A program made the translations under genes and the position numbers. Positions 59,797-64,000 of a DNA stretch of 64,000 nucleotides are shown here, piece by piece; the first letter of the stretch is position 1; every line of letters begins with the position of its first letter. This DNA comes from Romboutsia ilealis (GTDB taxonomy: Bacteria; Bacillota; Clostridia; Peptostreptococcales; Peptostreptococcaceae). The stretch covers positions 792,912 through 856,911 of the forward strand of contig NZ_LN555523.1 of assembly GCF_900015215.1 (NCBI RefSeq), in the 5' to 3' direction. The notes beneath the pieces were generated by a model that saw only the letters and a program-made list of their open reading frames with translations, was not told where the DNA came from and made no database searches.

Positions 59797-61698
59797 ATGA
59801 ACAAAAAACAAGAGGAATTATTAACAATACTAATAGCTGAGGATGATTATATTAATGTTGAAGACATAACAAATAGATTAAAATGCTCAGAAAGAACTAT
59901 AAGAAATTACACCAAATATATAAATAATTGGCTTAACACATTTTCTAATATATATATAACGAGAAAATCAAACCTAGGAATAAAACTAATTGATGAGAAA
60001 AAAGAAAAAAATATATTAAATCAAAAGTTAAGAATGGAAATAAAAAGAGTAAACAGTAATATACACACTCAAATAGAAATTTTAAATTTATTATTAATAT
60101 CTAATAAGACTAAAGTAACTATATCAGATATTTGTAATGTTTTATATATAAATAAGAATATAGCGAGAGAAGAAATAAATAAATTAGCTAATAATCTTAA
60201 AGAATATAATTTAGATTTAACTATAAAGAAAAACTCTGGGATAGTAATTAGTGGGGATGAAAAAAATATAAGAATAATGTTAGTAGATCATATTTGTAAA
60301 TATATAGAAAAATTTAGATTGAATATGGAAGATTTAGATATTTTTCATATAGTAGATATAGTAGTAAGCAAAAATATAATGAATATGATAGAAGAAAAAT
60401 TAAACTTTAGATTTACAGACACATCATTTAGACAACTTATGGTATTTTTTATAATTAATATTATAAGAATAAGACAAGGTAATTTACTACCTTTATCCGA
60501 AGAATATAATTATGATAAAGATAATAACATCATTGAAATAATAGAAGAAATTGATTGCAAGTTGAATACAAATTTAGCAATAAGTTTAAATAAAAGTGAA
60601 AAAATATTTTTAGTCTCTTTAATATACAGTATGAATAAAGAAGGGATTGATAAAGACAGATTGTATATAGATAAAGAAACAGAGTATTATACTAAAAATA
60701 TTATATATTTAGTATCTAAAGAATCTGGAATAAACTTTTATGAAGATGTATTACTTTATGACCAATTAGCATTTCATATAAATACGACCTTAAACCAGTT
60801 AAAAAATAATGTTAATATAAAAAACCCTATACTTGAAGAGATAAAAGGAAAATATTATTTCTTATTTAATATAGTATTAGATGTAATTAAAAATAATAAA
60901 TATAAAAATATTACAGAAGATGAAGTGGGATATATTACCTTATATTTTCAAGTTTCCCTTGAAAGAAGGAGTAGAAAAAGAGAAGATATAAAAAGAATAT
61001 CTATAGTATGTCCTCATAGTTTTGGAGTAAGTACATTATTAAAAGTTAAAATAGAAAAAAGATTTCCAAATTTAACTATTGTAGAAACTATACGAGAAGA
61101 AGATTTAAATAATAATAAATTTAATGAAAATATAGATTTTTTAGTAGCATTAAGAGATTATATAAATATTGATATACCTACATTTATAACAACACCGTTA
61201 TTTACTAAAGAAGATGAAAATAAATTAACAGATTTTATATCTAATATAAAAGTTAAAGAAACTTCTTATAATGTCTTAAATAAACTTATGATTTCAGATT
61301 ATTTTATACAAGAGATTGATTTTGATGATATTTTTGAAGCTATAAAATACTTGGCAACATCTTTACATAAAAAGCATTATGTTAAACAAGAGTATATACA
61401 ATCTATAATTGATAGGGAAAAAATATGTCCAACCTGTATAGGAAATGGTATATTATTACCTCACGGAGATATAAAATTTGTTAAGCAATCAATATTTTGT
61501 TTCGCAAGACTAAAAAAACCTATACAATTAGAAAATGGTCAAGTGATAAGTATAATAATTATGCTGCCTTATAAAAATGATGATAGAGAAGAGTTTAGGG
61601 AGTTATTTAAAGAAATTGATTTGCTAATAGATGATAATGAAATGATAAAACAATTAAATGGATGTAATATAAAAGATATAAAGCACATATTGATTTAA
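59797..61698 (+). CDS. BglG/MtlR-type PTS-regulated transcriptional activator
   Basis: In 633 residues an N-terminal HTH (ITNRLKCSERTIRNY) and second HTH (residues 60-160) precede two PRD domains (about 175-390, with conserved His in FHI and LAFHI). An EIIB-like domain follows (VCPHSFGVSTLLKVKIEKRF, the usual Cys position in VCPHS) and then an EIIA domain with active-site His in LLPHGDIKF near 565. PTS phosphorylation of these domains would control it. ATG at 59797 after GGAGGGG. It directly precedes the chitobiose-type operon, its likely target. Confidence 0.9.
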   Translation: MNKKQEELLTILIAEDDYINVEDITNRLKCSERTIRNYTKYINNWLNTFSNIYITRKSNLGIKLIDEKKEKNILNQKLRMEIKRVNSNIHTQIEILNLLLISNKTKVTISDICNVLYINKNIAREEINKLANNLKEYNLDLTIKKNSGIVISGDEKNIRIMLVDHICKYIEKFRLNMEDLDIFHIVDIVVSKNIMNMIEEKLNFRFTDTSFRQLMVFFIINIIRIRQGNLLPLSEEYNYDKDNNIIEIIEEIDCKLNTNLAISLNKSEKIFLVSLIYSMNKEGIDKDRLYIDKETEYYTKNIIYLVSKESGINFYEDVLLYDQLAFHINTTLNQLKNNVNIKNPILEEIKGKYYFLFNIVLDVIKNNKYKNITEDEVGYITLYFQVSLERRSRKREDIKRISIVCPHSFGVSTLLKVKIEKRFPNLTIVETIREEDLNNNKFNENIDFLVALRDYINIDIPTFITTPLFTKEDENKLTDFISNIKVKETSYNVLNKLMISDYFIQEIDFDDIFEAIKYLATSLHKKHYVKQEYIQSIIDREKICPTCIGNGILLPHGDIKFVKQSIFCFARLKKPIQLENGQVISIIIMLPYKNDDREEFRELFKEIDLLIDDNEMIKQLNGCNIKDIKHILI

Positions 61699-61717
61699 AT
61701 TTTAAGAAAAATAAATT

Positions 61718-61750
61718 TTTTCCGAATAAGCGGAAAAAATTGTGCTTTTT
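61718..61750 (+). terminator. short terminator between the activator and the GH4 operon
   Basis: AATTTTTTCCG/CGGAAAAAATT is a perfect 11-bp stem with an AATAAG loop, followed by GTGCTTTTTT. Confidence 0.7.
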
Positions 61751-61808
61751 TATATTTATATTATAAATATAATTAAATTAACACAGTAAATCTATGAGGG
61801 GGAAGTAT

Positions 61809-63113
61809 ATGAAAGAGGGAATTAAGATAGTAACTATAGGTGGGGGGTCTAGCTATACACCAGAGCTTATAGAAGGATTTATAAAAAGATATGATGAACT
61901 TCCAGTTAAAGAATTATGGTTAGTTGATATTGAAAAAGGAAGAGAAAAATTAGAAATAGTATCAAATTTAGCTAGAAGAATGGTAAAAAAAGCTAATATA
62001 GATATGAAAATATATTCAACATTAGATAGAAGAGAAGCCTTAAAAGATGCTGATTTTGTAACTACACAATTTAGAGTAGGTCAATTAGATGCTAGAATAA
62101 AAGATGAAAAAATACCTCTATCTCATGGATTAATTGGTCAAGAAACCAATGGTGCTGGGGGATTGTTTAAAGCATTAAGAACAATTCCAGTAATACTAGA
62201 CATAATAAAAGATATTCAAGAATTATGTAGTGATGCATGGCTTATAAACTTTACAAATCCAGCAGGTATTGTTAGTGAAGCTGTTTTTAGATATACGAAT
62301 TTTAAAAGATACATAGGTTTATGTAATGTACCAATAGGCATGAAAAATAATTTAGCTAAGTTATTAGAAGTTGATCCTAGTAGAATAGATATGGATTTTG
62401 CGGGATTAAATCATATGGTTTATGGACTTAATGTAAAACTTGATGGTGAAGATATAACTGGTGAATCTATAGTTAAGTATATAGAAGGCAATATTACAAT
62501 GAAAAATATAAAAGATATAGAATTTAACAAGGAATTTATAAAAGCTTTAGGTGTTATACCTTGTCCATATCACAGATATTATTATAAGTCAGCTGATATG
62601 CTTAAAAGTGAATTAGAAGAATTTAAGGAAGGAACGATTAGAGGTCAAGTAGTTAAAAAGTTAGAGGAAGAACTATTTGAACTTTATAAAGATGAAACTC
62701 TTGATATAAAACCACCTCAATTAGAAAAAAGAGGAGGAGCTTATTATAGTGATGCAGCATGTAATTTAATAAACTCTATTTATAATAATAAAAAAGATAT
62801 ACAAGTAGTTAATACATTAAATAATGGAGCTATAAGTGATTTTAAAGATGATGAAGTTGTTGAAGTAAGCTGTGTTATAACTAAGGAAGGTCCAAGACCA
62901 ATTTCTATGGGATATTTACCAACAGCTATAAGTGGTTTAGTAAGGCAAATAAAATCATTTGAACTTTTAGCAGCAAAAGCGGCTGTTACAGGCGATTATG
63001 ATACTGCATACTTAGCACTTTGTATAAATCCATTAACATCATCTGATGATGTTGCGAAGATAGTGTTTGATGAATTAATAGATGCTCATAGTGAATATCT
63101 TATAAAAAAATAA
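61809..63113 (+). CDS. GH4 family 6-phospho-glucosidase (ChbF/CelF-like)
   Basis: The NAD+- and Mn2+-dependent glycosidase hydrolyses 6-phosphorylated disaccharides. In 434 residues the Rossmann motif VTIGGGSSYTPELI is near residue 8. TTQFRVGQLDARI, QETNGAGGLFKALRT, FTNPAG and LCNVPIGM (metal Cys) with LNHMVYG (metal His) are visible. The ATG at 61809 has GAGGGGGA 5 bp upstream and is preferred to the ATG at 61794. The ChbG neighbour points to 6-phospho-chitobiose. Cellobiose-6-P is the alternative. Confidence 0.93.
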   Translation: MKEGIKIVTIGGGSSYTPELIEGFIKRYDELPVKELWLVDIEKGREKLEIVSNLARRMVKKANIDMKIYSTLDRREALKDADFVTTQFRVGQLDARIKDEKIPLSHGLIGQETNGAGGLFKALRTIPVILDIIKDIQELCSDAWLINFTNPAGIVSEAVFRYTNFKRYIGLCNVPIGMKNNLAKLLEVDPSRIDMDFAGLNHMVYGLNVKLDGEDITGESIVKYIEGNITMKNIKDIEFNKEFIKALGVIPCPYHRYYYKSADMLKSELEEFKEGTIRGQVVKKLEEELFELYKDETLDIKPPQLEKRGGAYYSDAACNLINSIYNNKKDIQVVNTLNNGAISDFKDDEVVEVSCVITKEGPRPISMGYLPTAISGLVRQIKSFELLAAKAAVTGDYDTAYLALCINPLTSSDDVAKIVFDELIDAHSEYLIKK

Positions 63114-63133
63114 GAATAGAAAAGGTGAAAATA

Positions 63134-63868
63134 TTGAGTAAATTAATAGTTAATGCAGATGATTTTGGATACAGCGAGGCTGTAAATTATGGGATTATAT
63201 CTGCACATAGAAATGGAATAGTAACTTCGACAACAATGATGGCTAATATGCCTGGGTTTGATCATGCTGTAAACTTATTAAAAGAAAACAAAGACCTTGG
63301 ATGTGGAGTTCATATGACATTAAGTTGTAATAAACCACTAAATGATAATTTAAAAAGTTTAGTTGATGAAAATGGGATGTTTTATAGAAGAATAAATGAA
63401 GAAGTTTTAAATAAAATTGATTTAGATGAACTATATTATGAATTTTGTTCTCAGATAGATAAAGTAAAAAATGCAGGTATTGAAATAACGCACTTAGATA
63501 GTCATCATCATGTTCATACAATTTTATATTTTAAAGAAGTTATAAAAGCTATAATGGATAAATATAATTTAAAAATAAGAGGTGGATTTGAGTATGAATC
63601 TGACTATAAGGAAAACGTTATTCCTTGTGTAGATTTATTTTATGATAAAAATGTTGATATAGAGTTTTTTAATAATAATATGGCAAAAATAAAGTCTTAT
63701 GATATATGTGATTTAATGACTCATCCAGCATTTATAGATAATTACTTATTAAATTCAACTTCATACGCTATAAATAGAGCAAAAGAGTATGAAATATTGA
63801 CTAGTAAAAAAGTAAAAACAATATTAAATGAAAATGAAATAATTTTAACTAATTATAAAAATCTATAA
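63134..63868 (+). CDS. ChbG/YdjC carbohydrate deacetylase
   Basis: The 244-residue metal-dependent deacetylase removes N-acetyl groups from chitooligosaccharide phosphates. Motifs are VNADDFGYSEAVNYGI (catalytic Asp), CGVHMTLSCN (metal His) and HLDSHHHVH (metal His and catalytic His), and LMTHPAF near the end. Start is TTG at 63134 with AAGGTGA upstream. The GTG at 63125 lies within that site. It lies between GH4 and PTS IIA genes, which matches the chb operon. Confidence 0.92.
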   Translation: MSKLIVNADDFGYSEAVNYGIISAHRNGIVTSTTMMANMPGFDHAVNLLKENKDLGCGVHMTLSCNKPLNDNLKSLVDENGMFYRRINEEVLNKIDLDELYYEFCSQIDKVKNAGIEITHLDSHHHVHTILYFKEVIKAIMDKYNLKIRGGFEYESDYKENVIPCVDLFYDKNVDIEFFNNNMAKIKSYDICDLMTHPAFIDNYLLNSTSYAINRAKEYEILTSKKVKTILNENEIILTNYKNL

Positions 63869-63888
63869 CAGATAATTTGGAGGGGAAA

Positions 63889-64000
63889 ATGGAAGAGATA
63901 GTTTTAAATATTATAATACATTCAGGAAATGCAAAAGCAAAACTTTATGAAGCGCTTCACGCTTCAAAAGAAAATGATTTTGATAAAGCAGATAAGTTTT
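63889..64000 (+). CDS. PTS lactose/cellobiose-type IIA component, 3' end outside window
   Basis: ATG at 63889, 6 bp after GGAGGGG, opens 37 codons to the window edge: EEIVLNIIIHSGNAKAKLYE then ALHASKENDFDKAD. This is the start of PTS EIIA of the lactose/chitobiose family (IIHSGNARS pattern). The phospho-His lies beyond the window. The operon presumably continues with IIB and IIC. Confidence 0.9.
   Translation, partial: MEEIVLNIIIHSGNAKAKLYEALHASKENDFDKADKF

Overview
The window is very AT-rich, gene-dense DNA from a low-GC anaerobic Firmicute. The most likely home is the Peptostreptococcaceae (Romboutsia / Paraclostridium / Terrisporobacter-like). The evidence is [FeFe]-hydrogenase maturation genes (hydG-hydF), heavy A/T-ending codon use, strong GGAGG ribosome sites with frequent TTG/GTG starts, DUF1540, YvrJ and Cys-rich clostridial protein families, and rho-independent terminators after most genes. 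No rRNA or species marker is present, so the genus is inference.

Layout. 1-1.4 kb: end of hydG and complete hydF. 2-3.3 kb: a ROK sugar kinase, then tRNA-Ser(UGA) and tRNA-Phe(GAA). 3.3-9 kb: secreted and small proteins, thioredoxin, a TraX-like membrane protein, an IS256 relic and a coiled-coil protein. 9.1-10.6 kb: a three-gene redox operon (unknown protein, small siroheme/Fe-S protein, DUF1858 protein). 11.1-15.4 kb: sbcD-sbcC. 15.6-21.5 kb: PepSY-like, EEP-nuclease, VanW, membrane kinase-like protein, NAD kinase. 21.8-27.1 kb: response regulator, histidine kinase, ABC ATPase and FtsX permease (a Bce-type peptide sensing/export unit). 27.4-31.7 kb: cfa, bioY, GH13 glucosidase. 32-35.3 kb: Cys-rich proteins, HAD nucleotidase, LRAT-fold protein. 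35.4-39 kb: a PyrR-type attenuator before a DAACS symporter, an IS3 relic, DUF1540 and GltS. 39-51 kb: small membrane proteins, lipoproteins, a CDF metal transporter, an M28 peptidase and an ECF sigma/anti-sigma pair. 51.2-55 kb: a phage-style replication protein, a DnaB-like helicase, two related small HTH proteins and a DUF1659/DUF2922/YvrJ cassette. 55-59.6 kb: BlaI/BlaR1-like pair with a clear operator, an LCP protein, a two-gene chromate transporter. 59.8-64 kb: a PTS-regulated activator followed by GH4, ChbG-type deacetylase and PTS IIA genes, which reads as a chitobiose/cellobiose operon.

Noncoding layer. A ~195-bp two-module repeat occurs as three nearly identical copies (20298, 27170, and inverted at 28726) and many decayed ones. 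Its left end usually sits on the T-tract of a terminator. Two intact copies flank cfa in inverted orientation, and one appears to have split a biotin-repressor operator upstream of bioY. A separate 112-bp element with 12-bp terminal inverted repeats occurs twice (21573 and 29620). The right end of an IS200/IS605-type element lacking its transposase lies near 44640. I see no CRISPR array and no complete prophage or insertion sequence.
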